Of a stretch of DNA of 64,000 nt, positions 1-11,235 are shown in pieces (within the stretch, counting starts at the first letter, position 1; each line of letters opens with the position of its first letter). The stretch spans positions 73,231,345 to 73,295,344 of the forward strand of contig NC_087065.1 in the NCBI RefSeq assembly GCF_963678635.1. Direction: 5' to 3'. A model generated the notes under the pieces. The model saw only the letters and a program-made list of their open reading frames with translations. It did not search any database and was not told the origin of the DNA. This stretch comes from Symsagittifera roscoffensis. Its lineage: Eukaryota > Xenacoelomorpha > Acoela > Convolutidae. The position numbers and the translations under genes are program-made.

Positions 1-2887
1 TCTGAAAATTTAATTTAGTTATTGATCCATTTTTCTCAAATTGCGTTAATTATATCAAGGAAAGTGCTTATCATAAATTGTTCTTAAAATTCAAAGATCT
101 CTGAAGCCATGAAATTTTTCTTTAAATTCGAAATTTGAAGTTTTTTCAAAAACAAGTCGGTATGTTTTTCTGTTTCATTGGTTCTTGCCTTCATGATTCT
201 TGCAAGTGTCTGTTCGCAATGTTTATTTCAAATTTAACAGGTAATTGGAAATTGAATGCGATTTAGATTCTAAACAATCCCTTTGATGATATTGAGCCTC
301 GAGAAAATGTCATTGCTGCGTCTCGTGGAAACTCCAATCAGAAGAAAGAAAATGAAGAAGAAGCCCCAAAAGCGAAGGTGCAGGCAGTCAAGTTAGTAAA
401 AATATTCATCGATCGAACTCAGAGCTATCGAACATGACTCTTGTTTATATTTACGCCTGTCTTGTACCAACTACAGGTTCCAATAAAGGCAGCTTTTTTC
501 ATTCAAGTTTTTATGCGGGGTTTTTATAGCATATACTACATCAATTGAAATGAGTTTTATTCACTTCTGCACGTTTAATTTTTTTCAGCCGAAAGATTTA
601 AAAGTTGTTTACTCAAACTTTGGTGCTTTGAAATGAAATATTTTTTGATACTCAATATTTTTTTATATTTAACTGTTGGATTTAACTCTTATAAAGGTCT
701 TGCTGATTTTCTTGTTTTTTTTTTTCACGAAAAAGTCTTCAAATATTGATGCACTTAGGTATATATGCAGTTTTTGAGTTTAATTGAAATTCATCTGCTG
801 AAAGTAATTTAAATAGCCCTCTTCAAATACGAACGTGCAATTAGCGCAAAGAAACGTGAGCGATTTCTAGTTTCGAAAGTGGAATTTAATTTTCAGATTT
901 CCAGCGGAATAAAACTTTGCCTGGTGATCCAGTTTTCACAAGTTGGATTAATGTTATCAAAATAGCGCCAATCATAAATCGTCCTAGAAATTCAAAGAGC
1001 TTAAAGTGCATCTATTTTTTTCTTTGATTTTCAAAAAATGAGAAAGCTTACTTGCGTTGATTGCTCCAGTCCTATGTTTCCAGTTGCCAATTTGAATTTC
1101 AAATTTCTTGCTTGGCATGTTTGCCTGGAATTCTTCTTTGATAAAAACAGGTATTATGAAAGTGTATTGGTTTTTTTATTAAATTTTTGAGACGCTTTCG
1201 TAAATTTCAGTACTCTTTACAAAAAATTCTCAAAAAAAGTTCTACCGGATTTCAAAAAAGCTTATCCATAGAAAAACCGCCTACATTTTCGTGTGCCCGC
1301 ATACTCTCCTGGATAGGCGGTATTTTTATGCTCGGATTTTTTTTTCTTCAAATTAGTGTCTTTTTTTGTGCGTCGTGTGATGATAGAACTATATTAATGC
1401 GTAGAAATTTAATGAATTAGGCAATTAACAGCTTTTTAAAAAAATATATGTATAAAAAATTTAGTATTTTTTAAAATTTTTGCGCTTAAAACTTTTAAAT
1501 TTACGTTTTTTTTTGTCAGAGAAGCGATAAATGAAGCTTCCAAAACTAGATTTTCTTTTTAGTAAAATCAAGTTTTTTTGCCTAAATTACTAAAGCTTAT
1601 AAATAACGAACGACACTGAGACAAATTTTCAATGTCGTTTGAATCTCGACAAGGGCTTCAATATGATATATCACTCGACCCAATTCGATGATTATTTGTT
1701 ATACCTGATTTAGCGTGGTTAAGGTAACTAGTTGAGGTTTGTCGAGTCACGGTTCTTTTTCGTTTTTAGAAACTTCAATCTGTTATCTTTTGGCGATGAA
1801 GCGGAAGAAGACGAGGAAGAAATGGACGAAAAGTCAGCAGTTCAATTTAAAGGAAGTGCTCATGATTTACTAGCAAACGATCCCAAACTAGTTAAACACA
1901 ATGAGAAACAAAACACTCGCGAAGACGTGGAAATTGTTTCTAGAAAGCATAAGGTTCAACCAAGTTCGGATGTCGAAGACGATAACGCAAACAAAAATAA
2001 GAAAGCTAGAAATAGTGGAAAGTCAAAAAGTGCAGATGATTCGGATTCTTCTGATTTAGACATTAATAGTGAGGCTGAAAGAAATACGACAGAAAAAATG
2101 TGCGTCAAGTTTGAGTTTGTATTTGAAGGTAACAAATAAAAGGCCGAGTGACAAAGAGCCAGAGGAAAATTTACAACCATTGTAATTGCGCGCGGATCTA
2201 AAATTTGTTGAAGGGGAGGGGGCACCATTTCCAAAAAATTTTAAATTTTGTAATTGACCTAGTTGATTTTCCGAGCTCTCCTAAAACACCCTAAATCCGC
2301 TACTGAGTTTTGAATCTTACTTCAATTTTCAGAGCAAAGCTGAAAGAAGAATCAGAAAATCTGAAGGCTGAACTCAGTTTGAAAGCATCGAAAAAGGCAC
2401 AAGAAGCAAAACAAAAGAAAGAAAAAGAAATTAAAGGTTAGATACTGACCAAGAACTCTTATTGAATAGAAAGAAAAAGAAGTTTCAACTGTTTGTTATT
2501 CAGATCAACAAAATGCTGATGACATCTACAGTACAGCTTATATGAAGAAATACCAGCATCTGAAGAAGAAATCGTCCAAATCACAGTCGGAAAAGAATTC
2601 CAAACAGGATTCCGTAAGTTCCGCAATTTGATATCAAATCCCAGAAATAGTTTGCCGTACAGTCTATGGTATCCTAAAAATAGAAGGTGATTCATGGATT
2701 TTGATTGATTACACTTGCTAGAGCTAGTAGCTTGTAATCGAAAACTAGATTTTTTCCCGTAAACAACATTTCTTACAAATCTGTAAATTGAACGTGCTTT
2801 ATAAATGAACCTTAACATCGTCTAGACTCTTTTCCTTTTAGCCTGTAGGTAACGTGGTCGTCTTAGCACCCTAAGGTCTGAGGTTCA
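1..2887 (+). repeat. Tandem duplication, copy 1 (left end outside window)
   Basis: Bases 1-2887 repeat at 4412-7296 with only scattered substitutions and homopolymer indels (offset 4411 falling to 4409). Similarity stops at 2887/2888, inside the B box of a tRNA-like SINE. Introns are as conserved as exons, so the duplication is recent or an assembly artefact. The copy carries four CWC27 exons. Confidence 0.93.
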
Positions 2888-5800
2888 TTTTGATAGATAA
2901 ATTTTTTCGACTTAGCGGCTTTCTTGTTTTGTGTCGCAAGTTGTGCGAAGCTTTGCTTGGCCTCTGTTATATTTTGATTGTTTTCGAAGAATATGAAGTA
3001 TGTCGATTTTTTTTTCACAGTAAAATTTAACGCGGTAATTTCGACTTTTTTGTATAGCAAATTGTGCGAAGTTCCGCGTCTCGTATGAGTAACAATAGTA
3101 ACCTTCAAAATTCTCTCTCATTCTTTTAAAAAAGATTATCGTCTTTTTTGCTATTCGCCTATAGTTCAAGCCGCTTATATGTTTTGTGCAAGATTAAACT
3201 TTTAAAAATCTGCGCTTAAAAATTTTCTTAATTGTTATCCGATCTACTTCGTCTGATTAAAATTTTTTTAAAGTAGTTTTATGCATGATTTTTCTCCTTT
3301 GTTGCATTTTTGGGGCAAGTTTTTGTAAGAGAGTAGCCTTGATAGCCGTTGATATTGACTTTTGGTGCTCAGTTCATCTTCTCGAAATAATTGGAAAATA
3401 ATCTAATGTGTTTTAACCATATTTACTCACTTTTGCTTCACTTCGCCTTTGTATTAAATAGTGTGATTTTCTTTTAAGAGTTGATGAACGAAGTTCAGAC
3501 TCTTATATAGGTCGTGCGGATTTTTTTTTCTTGCAGGATATTTTTTCATGCTCTAATAATTTGAAGAATTGCATGTTTTTTCTTATGTTACTTGCAAATT
3601 ACGAAAGCGTAAATGTCACGAAAAATGTGATTGACTTCTAGTTTCGAAAGTGGAATTTAGTTTTCAGATTTTCCAGCTGAATGAAAACTTTACACATTGA
3701 TCCAGTTTTCTCAAAATGATTTAATTTTATCAAAAATTGCCAATCATAGTTTGTTCTTTTAATTCAAAGAGATTTAAAGCCATATTTTAGAGATTTGAAG
3801 CCATACAGTTTTTGGATATGTTTCTTTGCTTTCATCGCCTCTTCATAACTGGCTATGTTTCGTGAATGCAGGACGAGTTTCACCAGAGGTTAAAGTTTGA
3901 GCGTCGAGGGTTGCTGGGCATGGCATCTGTAGAACCCAATAGCAATAGAAGCCAGTTCTTTTTCACGTTGGATGCAGCACCAGAACTCACAAACAAGAAC
4001 ACTTTGTTCGGAAAAGTGAGTGGCAACACTCTTTATAATATGCTGGCTTTGGGAGAAACAGGGCTGGAAGAAGATGGTCGGCCGTCGAAGAAAAACTACA
4101 TTTTTAAAGCAGAGGTTTGTTTATTCATGCTGATGCTGTTTGAATGGCTTTAGAATTAGTCTCAAAGTTGATAAGACCTTTTCAAGAGTCATGATCGAAG
4201 TGATTACTTTATATAGGTCTTGGTGATTTTTTTTTTAGGGAAAAAGTCTTAATATTTATTCACGTTAGAATATGATTTTTCGCGGTGTGACTTCAATTCC
4301 TTTGCTTAAAGGAGGGCAAACTCCACTATCGAACAACGAAAGTGTAAAGGTCACGAAAAACGTGATTGACTTCTAGTTTCGAAAGTGGTATTTAGTTTTC
4401 AGATTTCGAAATCTGAAAATTTAATTTAGTTATTGATCCATTTTTCTCAAATTGCGTTAATTATATCAAGGAAAGTGCTTATCATAAATTGTTCTTAAAA
4501 TTCAAAGATCTCTGAAGCCATGAAATTTTTCTTTAAATTCGAAATTTGAAGTTTTTTCAAAAACAAGTCGGTATGTTTTTCTGTTTCATTGGTTCTTGCC
4601 TTCATGATTCTTGCAAGTGTCTGTTCGCAATGTTTATTTCAAATTTAACAGGTAATTGGAAATTGAATGCGATTTAGATTCTAAACAATCCCTTTGATGA
4701 TATTGAGCCTCGAGAAAATGTCATTGCTGCGTCTCGTGGAAACTCCAATCAGAAGAAAGAAAATGAAGAAGAAGCCCCAAAAGCGAAGGTGCAGGCAGTC
4801 AAGTTAGTAAAAATATTCATCGATCGAACTCAGAGCTCTCGAACATGACTCTTGTTTATATTTACGCCTGTCTTGTACCAACTACAGGTTCCAATAAAGG
4901 CAGCTTTTTTCATTCAAGTTTTTATGCGGGGTTTTTATAGCATATACTACATCAATTGAAATGAGTTTTATTCACTTCTGCACGTTTAATTTTTTTCAGC
5001 CGAAAGATTTAAAAGTTGTTTACTCAAACTTTGGTGCTTTGAAATGAAATATTTTTTGATACTCAATATTTTTTTATATTTAACTGTTGGATTTAACTCT
5101 TATAAAGGTCTTGCTGATTTTCTTGTTTTTTTTTCACGAAAAAGTCTTCAAATATTGATGCACTTAGGTATATATGCAGTTTTTGAGTTTAATTGAAATT
5201 CATCTGCTGAAAGTAATTTAAATAGCCCTCTTCAAATACGAACGTGCAATTAGCGCAAAGAAACGTGAGCGATTTCTAGTTTCGAAAGTGGAATTTAATT
5301 TTCAGATTTCCAGCGGAATAAAACTTTGCCTGGTGATCCAGTTTTCACAAGTTGGATTAATGTTATCAAAATAGCGCCAATCATAAATCGTCCTAGAAAT
5401 TCAAAGAGCTTAAAGTGCATCTATTTTTTTCTTTGATTTTCAAAAAAATGAGAAAGCTTACTTGCGTTGATTGCTCCAGTCCTATGTTTCCAGTTGCCAA
5501 TTTGAATTTCAAATTTCTTGCTTGGCATGTTTGCCTGGAATTCTTCTTTGATAAAAACAGGTATTATGAAAGTGTATTGGTTTTTTTATTAAATTTTTGA
5601 GACGCTTTCGTAAATTTCAGTACTCTTTACAAAAAATTCTCAAAAAAAGTTCTACCGGATTTCAAAAAAGCTTATCCATAGAAAAACCGCCTACATTTTC
5701 GTGTGCCCGCATACTCTCCTGGATAGCCGGTATTTTTATGCTCGGATTTTTTTTCTTCAAATTAGTGTCTTTTTTTGTGCGTCGTGTGATGATAGAACTA

Positions 5801-8800
5801 TATTAATGCGTAGAAATTTAATGAATTAGGCAATTAACAGCTTTTTAAAAAAATATATGTATAAAAAATTTAGTATTTTTTAAAATTTTTGCGCTTAAAA
5901 CTTTTAAATTTACGTTTTTTTTTGTCAGAGAAGCGATAAATGAAGCTTCCAAAACTAGATTTTCTTTTTAGTAAAATCAAGTTTTTTTGCCTAAATTACT
6001 AAAGCTTATAAATAACGAACGACACTGAGACAAATTTTCAATGTCGTTTGAATCTCGACAAGGGCTTCAATATGATATATCACTCGACCCAATTCGATGA
6101 TTATTTGTTATACCTGATTTAGCGTGGTTAAGGTAACTAGTTGAGGTTTGTCGAGTCACGGTTCTTTTTCGTTTTTAGAAACTTCAATCTGTTATCTTTT
6201 GGCGATGAAGCGGAAGAAGACGAGGAAGAAATGGACGAAAAGTCAGCAGTTCAATTTAAAGGAAGTGCTCATGATTTACTAGCAAACGATCCCAAACTAG
6301 TTAAACACAATGAGAAACAAAACACTCGCGAAGACGTGGAAATTGTTTCTAGAAAGCATAAGGTTCAACCAAGTTCGGATGTCGAAGACGATAACGCAAA
6401 CAAAAATAAGAAAGCTAGAAATAGTGGAAAGTCAAAAAGTGCAGATGATTCGGATTCTTCTGATTTAGACATTAATAGTGAGGCTGAAAGAAATACGACA
6501 GAAAAAATGTGCGTCAAGTTTGAGTTTGTATTTGAAGGTAACAAATAAAAGGCCGAGTGACAAAGAGCCAGAGGAAAATTTACAACCATTGTAATTGCGC
6601 GCGGATCTAAAATTTGTTGAAGGGGAGGGGGCACCATTTCCAAAAAATTTTAAATTTTGTAATTGACCTAGTTGATTTTCCGAGCTCTCCTAAAACACCC
6701 TAAATCCGCTACTGAGTTTTGAATCTTACTTCAATTTTCAGAGCAAAGCTGAAAGAAGAATCAGAAAATCTGAAGGCTGAACTCAGTTTGAAAGCATCGA
6801 AAAAGGCACAAGAAGCAAAACAAAAGAAAGAAAAAGAAATTAAAGGTTAGATACTGACCAAGAACTCTTATTGAATAGAAAGAAAAAGAAGTTTCAACTG
6901 TTTGTTATTCAGATCAACAAAATGCTGATGACATCTACAGTACAGCTTATATGAAGAAATACCAGCATCTGAAGAAGAAATCGTCCAAATCACAGTCGGA
7001 AAAGAATTCCAAACAGGATTCCGTAAGTTCCGCAATTTGATATCAAATCCCAGAAATAGTTTGCCGTACAGTCTATGGTATCCTAAAAATAGAAGGTGAT
7101 TCATGGATTTTGATTGATTACACTTGCTAGAGCTAGTAGCTTGTAATCGAAAACTAGATTTTTTCCCGTAAACAACATTTCTTACAAATCTGTAAATTGA
7201 ACGTGCTTTATAAATGAACCTTAACATCGTCTAGACTCTTTTCCTTTTAGCCTGTAGGTAACGTGGTCGTCTTAGCACCCTAAGGTCTGAGGTTCAAGTC
7301 CCGGCCGGGCGTTGTTTTCCGCATGTATGAAATTGAGCTTTTTTCCGGTAAAAATTGAATTGCCTGTCATTCGCTTGTCTGTTCGAGTTTTTTCGGCTTT
7401 GGTGCTACGGGTTTTCTTGTGCTTTAAGCAAGTGTTATTGTAGTTGCAAGTGTTGTTCAATGTAGTCTCAGGGGACTTGAAAGATTTTAAATTATTTTCT
7501 AATAAAAAAAAATTTTTCGGCTCCTGGTGTTTGCTCAAAGGTTATCGGCTTTGTTTCCGCTTCGTAACTGTTGTTCCATCGCTAATTTAATATTCAAATG
7601 TTTTGATTGGCATGTTTGTCTAAAATGGTTTTTATCGTGACATACGAAAAGTTTGGTAGACCTAGTTTTAAACATTTTTCTTTTTTTTTTCTACTTCTCA
7701 TGTTTTTCGTGAGTGTTGTATTCCAAGTCGTGCTAAGCTTTACTTCGCCTTTGCTATTTAAGTATTTCTCGAATTAAATTTGGTCGACACGCATTTCTTG
7801 TCACATATTTGGCACCTGTTAAGTTTAGTTGCGCATTTTGCCCCTCACACATTATGACCCTCTCAAATGTAGTGGCTCATTTCACCCCTCAGACATTTGT
7901 CCTCTAATATCTTACACTAAAAGTGCTCTAATAAATGTGGTACAAAATGTGTGACTGGCAACATGTGCCACACTCATTAAGTTTGAATGACCAATTGACT
8001 GAAGTTGCCAGAAACTTATCTTAAATCAGAAAAATAGATATAACAGATATACGACGTTCGAAGTTGAATCAGTTTGTAGAGAGCTAAGTTCGAGCTAAGT
8101 TGAAGGTATGTGTTATCTTTTTAGACAATGAAGATGTTGGCGCAGTTTGAAGCAAAGTTGAATGCGGCAAACAGGTTAAATTTGGCGTCCAGTTACGACG
8201 ACGACGAAGAAGAGGATGATCCAACTGCCGTCACTACACAAGATGTTCACAGCTCTTCAGCGTGGTTAGTATGCACCTCAAAGTTTTTTAATGAGCTTTT
8301 ATTTAGTCTTGACGTTCGTTTGCTTGATTTTGTCTGAATGATTTAGCTTAAATCAGCAGTGACGCTTTATTGAGTTAACGCTTGGTTTCGATCGGGCATC
8401 TGTCATATAGTCCTAAGATATGACGTTTCTAAAAATATATGAAAACCAAATAGATAACGTATGCGAATCAGTGCTTTAGATGAAAATCAAACTTTTTTCT
8501 ATAACGCAATAAAAATTTCTGGTATTGTGGCACTCCGGTAGTGATGGTGCCCAATTGTCATATGATTACTGGTTCAAATCCCGGACGTGCGCTGCAATTT
8601 TCTAGGTGAATTTTTGCAAGTAAGCCATGCTTAAATAATTAACCTCCGTGTTAGGCCTCGGGGCTGGTTGACTAAAAAATCAAGTTTTTCTCCATAATTC
8701 AATAAAAATCAAGTAATCAAGTGTTTTTGTATAATCCAGGTTGACTCACACATTCAAGCCTGAAACTGATGACTCGAAGCAGGCAAGAGACGCCAATGTG

Positions 8801-8929
8801 CAGAGGGCGGACGATGAGTACGAGATATTTGACCCCAGGAACCCCATGAACAAACGCAGGCGCCTCAATGAGGCCAAGAGTGCCAAGGACAGACGAAGGC
8901 CTCTAGCAGGAGTCAAGGATCTGGACTAG
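267..8929 (+). CDS. CWC27: CWC27-like spliceosomal cyclophilin (3' part of gene, with internally duplicated exon block)
   Basis: This is the 3' portion of a peptidyl-prolyl isomerase-like spliceosome factor; the 5' exons lie before the window. Exons and phases read from sequence: copy 1 at 267-391, 1770-~2128, ~2335-2436 and 2504-2613; copy 2 at 3872-4114 (second half of the cyclophilin domain, with SQFFFTLDAAPELTNKNT), 4678-4802, 6179-~6537, ~6744-6845 and 6913-7022; unique 3' exons 8125-8264 and 8740-8929. The linker LLSFGDEAEEDEEEMD and the C-terminal EIFDPRNPMNKRRR match CWC27 closely. CWC27 is a subunit of the activated spliceosome. The donor of the acidic exon is uncertain: 2128 pairs with a second-AG acceptor, but earlier GTs would also keep frame. 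The cyclophilin exon (81 codons) is phase 0/0 and the last duplicated exon also ends in phase 0, so both copies could be spliced in frame. Gene identity is sure; the real transcript structure is not. Confidence 0.9.
2188..2305. mobile_element. Short hAT-like MITE in a CWC27 intron (copy 1)
   Basis: The left end GCGCGGATCTAAAATT and the right end CCCTAAATCCGCTACTG form imperfect inverted ends of the CAGTAGCGGAT type common in non-autonomous hAT elements. A G-rich run follows the left end. The inner segment GATTTTCCGAGCTCTCCTAA recurs in the element at 44889-45136. No clear target duplication is left. Confidence 0.45.
3481..3840 (+). repeat. Dispersed repeat family R2 (ACTCTTATATARGTC head)
   Basis: A non-coding repeat with fixed landmarks in order: ACTCTTATATAGGTCGTG plus a T-run, then a stretch around GTCACGAAAAAYGTGAT and TTTCGAAAGTGGAATTTAG, then TTGATCCAGTTTTCTCAAA, CAATCATAAATTGTTCTT and TTCAAAGAG. 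The same order occurs near 660-1150, 4190-4620, 5080-5540, 10990-11225, 12400-13140, 18280-18480 and 49795-50300. I see no coding capacity; it is probably a non-autonomous element. Confidence 0.6.
6597..6714. mobile_element. Short hAT-like MITE in a CWC27 intron (copy 2)
   Basis: Duplicate of the element at 2188-2305, carried along by the 4.41 kb tandem duplication; not an independent insertion. Confidence 0.45.
7254..7560 (+). mobile_element. tRNA-derived SINE in CWC27 intron
   Basis: The head has an A-box-like GTAACGTGGTCG and a B-box GGTTCAAGTCCC, followed by a T-rich body with TTTTTCGGCTTTG. The related copy at 2845-2887 is cut off inside the B box by the tandem-duplication junction. It does not fold as a full functional tRNA. 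Confidence 0.5.
8528..8690 (+). mobile_element. tRNA-like SINE in last CWC27 intron
   Basis: The head CACTCCGGTAGTGATGGTGC and B box GGTTCAAATCCCGG are tRNA-like; the body that follows is non-coding. It lies between the last two CWC27 exons. Confidence 0.4.
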
Positions 8930-9277
8930 TGGCAGTCAAAAAGAGTTGAAATTTTTATTGGTCCGCTACAGTTGTCTGAACTTAGCGGAACAGTTGGCTT
9001 GTAAAAGTGGCGGAGCAATTGGGTCCTTGAGTCGCCGAGTTTGATGCTCTTGCTCTCATATATTGCGGTCCGTGCTTAGTTGACGATAAAGCGTGATTCG
9101 TTGTGGATTCTGGAAGGCTTCTAGAAACTCGAAAGATTACAAATGCAGTTTTAAAAATATTTATCTGCTCAATGTGTTTTAACTGTTGTTTAATTTTCTG
9201 ATAAATGCTATACTCGTTAAAAAAGATTTTAAAAAAATTTTAAAAGTAAGAGAAATTTATTGTCATTTTTTTTTCAG

Positions 9278-9722
9278 ATTCTCGGCCAATGAACATACTG
9301 CTGAAATGAAGACGAACAGAAAACCACCTTTGAAATTATCGTGGAGCCATTTTGAAAAAGTTGAGCGAAGGCTGGGATACCCGAAGGTTTCAAATAGGAC
9401 TTTGAAGTGCCTCCAGAGATGGACCCGACATCACGAAGTCCAGACATTCCACCCCTGAGTGAATATTTGGATCTTATCGAATCTGATGTGTCGTTTGTTG
9501 TTTACATTTTGAATTTACTGCTTTCGCTTGGATATTGGACACTTTTGTCATTTCTTACGCTCAATGTCTTCGTCATGGCAGTATGTATGAATTGGGTCGG
9601 TCTGAAACTATTTTGCAACAATTGATGGCTTTTCAAATTGAGACTACTTCTTCAGATCTACGAATTTTAATTAAACGAATGCGACAAAATGCCTCAAAAT
9701 CAATTCGTCAATGCAGGATTTG
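9278..9722 (+). pseudogene. Unrecognised coding remnant downstream of CWC27
   Basis: A T-rich tract ending in CAG (9277) is followed by an open stretch encoding MKTNRKPPLKLSWSHFEKVE. One frame over, from 9413, comes PEMDPTSRSPDIPPLSEYLD, and from 9535 a third frame reads SMYELGRSETILQQLMAF. Composition looks coding-like but the frames are not joined by any obvious splice pair, so this may be a decayed gene fragment. I do not recognise the family. Chance open frames in AT-rich DNA are the alternative. Confidence 0.2.
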
Positions 9723-9729
9723 AAGCCCA

Positions 9730-10980
9730 AAACAATCATAATGCTTTCCATGCTTTAATTTTCAGGTTTATCTCAGGGACATACTGTAAATCGATGTATT
9801 CAATGGCATTTCATTTCTTTGTAATTACACAATCGAGCGTTTAGCATCTGTGCCTATTAGCATACAATAATTGCTTTAACTGGGCGTACTTTCAGACGGA
9901 AAACAAACAAGCCTTAATTTTCAAATATTTTAAAACCATTTGATTTATTAGATGATTTTAATATTCATTTTCGCCTTATCAAAAATTCGGTTAAGCACAC
10001 GCTGTTGAAAAATGCTAATTTTAATTAACAAAACGCTAACAAGCGAATTTTCAAACGAAATTCTTTTAAATGGGCATGCTAATCGACACACGTGCTAATA
10101 AGCTGGTCCCCGGGCGTAGCGTAGTGTGATAGTACGATGAAACTTTTTTTTACAACCGAAATCGCAAAGAAAAGAAGTTCCAAATTATTACCTGCAAAAA
10201 TTGAGTTAATGTGCATTTTAAAGCTCCTGAATTGTTGCCGCTTTCTTGCTCGCATTTGCGAAGCTGCAGCTTCGCCTGTTTATGCGAAAAATTTTAATTC
10301 GGTTTTAACCCAATTCCTTAAATAGATAGGCGGCATTCAATCATCAGTTCGGAAATTAAAACATAATTTTTTTTAGCAATTGCTTAAACGTATGTCCCTG
10401 TTATTTACTTACAGCTTATGTTATGTTGAGTTTATTTTGTTCCTAAATTCCGCCAAGCTAAATCAAGAGTTTATATTATATAAATTTAAAATTAATTCAA
10501 TTTGACGCATTTTTATTAAATAGCTTAAAAGTTTGTAAAATTTTACACAAATTTGTTTATCGTTATAGTTCAAGAATATTATGTTCATCTCGAATTTTTA
10601 AATTCAATTTCAAAAGGCATTGTTTTTGAGTTTTAGATGGAAGACATTAACTATCTTTTGAAATAGCAGATTTTTGCAATATAATTTTGCAAACAGCGTT
10701 TTCAATCTAATCTTCGTTCAAGTCTTGACTTTTGAATTCCTTTTATGTTCACTTCAAAATCAGTTGCTAAATGGAAGGCAAAATACGCTCTTCAGAGATC
10801 AAAAGGTAAAGGGCGCGAAAAAAAACTTATAAGTGGTTTTTAACTATAAAACACCACTGAGTGATGGAAAAATTTGTGTTGTTTTTGATGAAGCGTGTCA
10901 AGTAATATAAGATGGGAAAACGAAATACCTTTAATGTGATGTATTTTTTGCTCAAAATTCAAATATTTTAAAATGTTCGA
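9730..10980. other. Gene-free stretch
   Basis: No coding signal found. There is a SINE-like remnant near 10110-10290, ending in the GAAGCTGCAGCTTCGCCTGT hairpin that recurs at SINE tails elsewhere in the window. The rest is AT-rich sequence without recognised structure. Confidence 0.4.
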
Positions 10981-10989
10981 ACAAATTGT

Positions 10990-11225
10990 GTATTTTTGAC
11001 AGTCAGTTATTGTAGTAAAGACTCTTATATAAGTCGCGATGGTTTTTTCTTATTATTCTGAAGTCTTATTCGGGCTTAAATTTGATTTTTCGTGGTTTGA
11101 TTTAAGATTTCTTAAGTTCGTTTCTTTTTTTTTGTCAAAATGATTGCAAACATGGAAAAGCAAAAGTGTAACAGTCACGGAAAACGTTATCGACTTCTTT
11201 TTTCGAAGTGAATTTTAACTGGGTT
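10990..11225 (+). repeat. R2 family repeat, partial
   Basis: Carries GACTCTTATATAAGTCGC and then GTCACGGAAAACG with the TTTCGAAGTGAATTTTAA landmark of family R2. The 3' half (the GATCCAGTTTTCTCA part) is missing where a family F2 element begins. Confidence 0.5.
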
Positions 11226-11235
11226 TATATCATTA

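Larger units (their letters stand above)
2888..7296 (+). repeat. Tandem duplication, copy 2 (full ~4.41 kb unit)
   Basis: This is the full inferred unit. It starts where copy 1 ends and contains the cyclophilin exon at 3872-4114 plus the four linker exons. The matching first ~1.5 kb of copy 1 must lie before the window. After 7296 the sequence becomes unique and the SINE continues intact. Confidence 0.85.

Noticed and set aside
1187-1420. Frame of 77 codons in a CWC27 intron (and its copy at 5597-5806)
   Set aside because: The copies end differently because of a homopolymer indel, and the region is covered by dispersed repeats.
1956-2234. - strand frame of 92 codons opposite the acidic CWC27 exon (and its copy at 6365-6643)
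   Set aside because: Antisense of a low-complexity acidic and lysine-rich exon. Conservation between copies is due only to the recent duplication.
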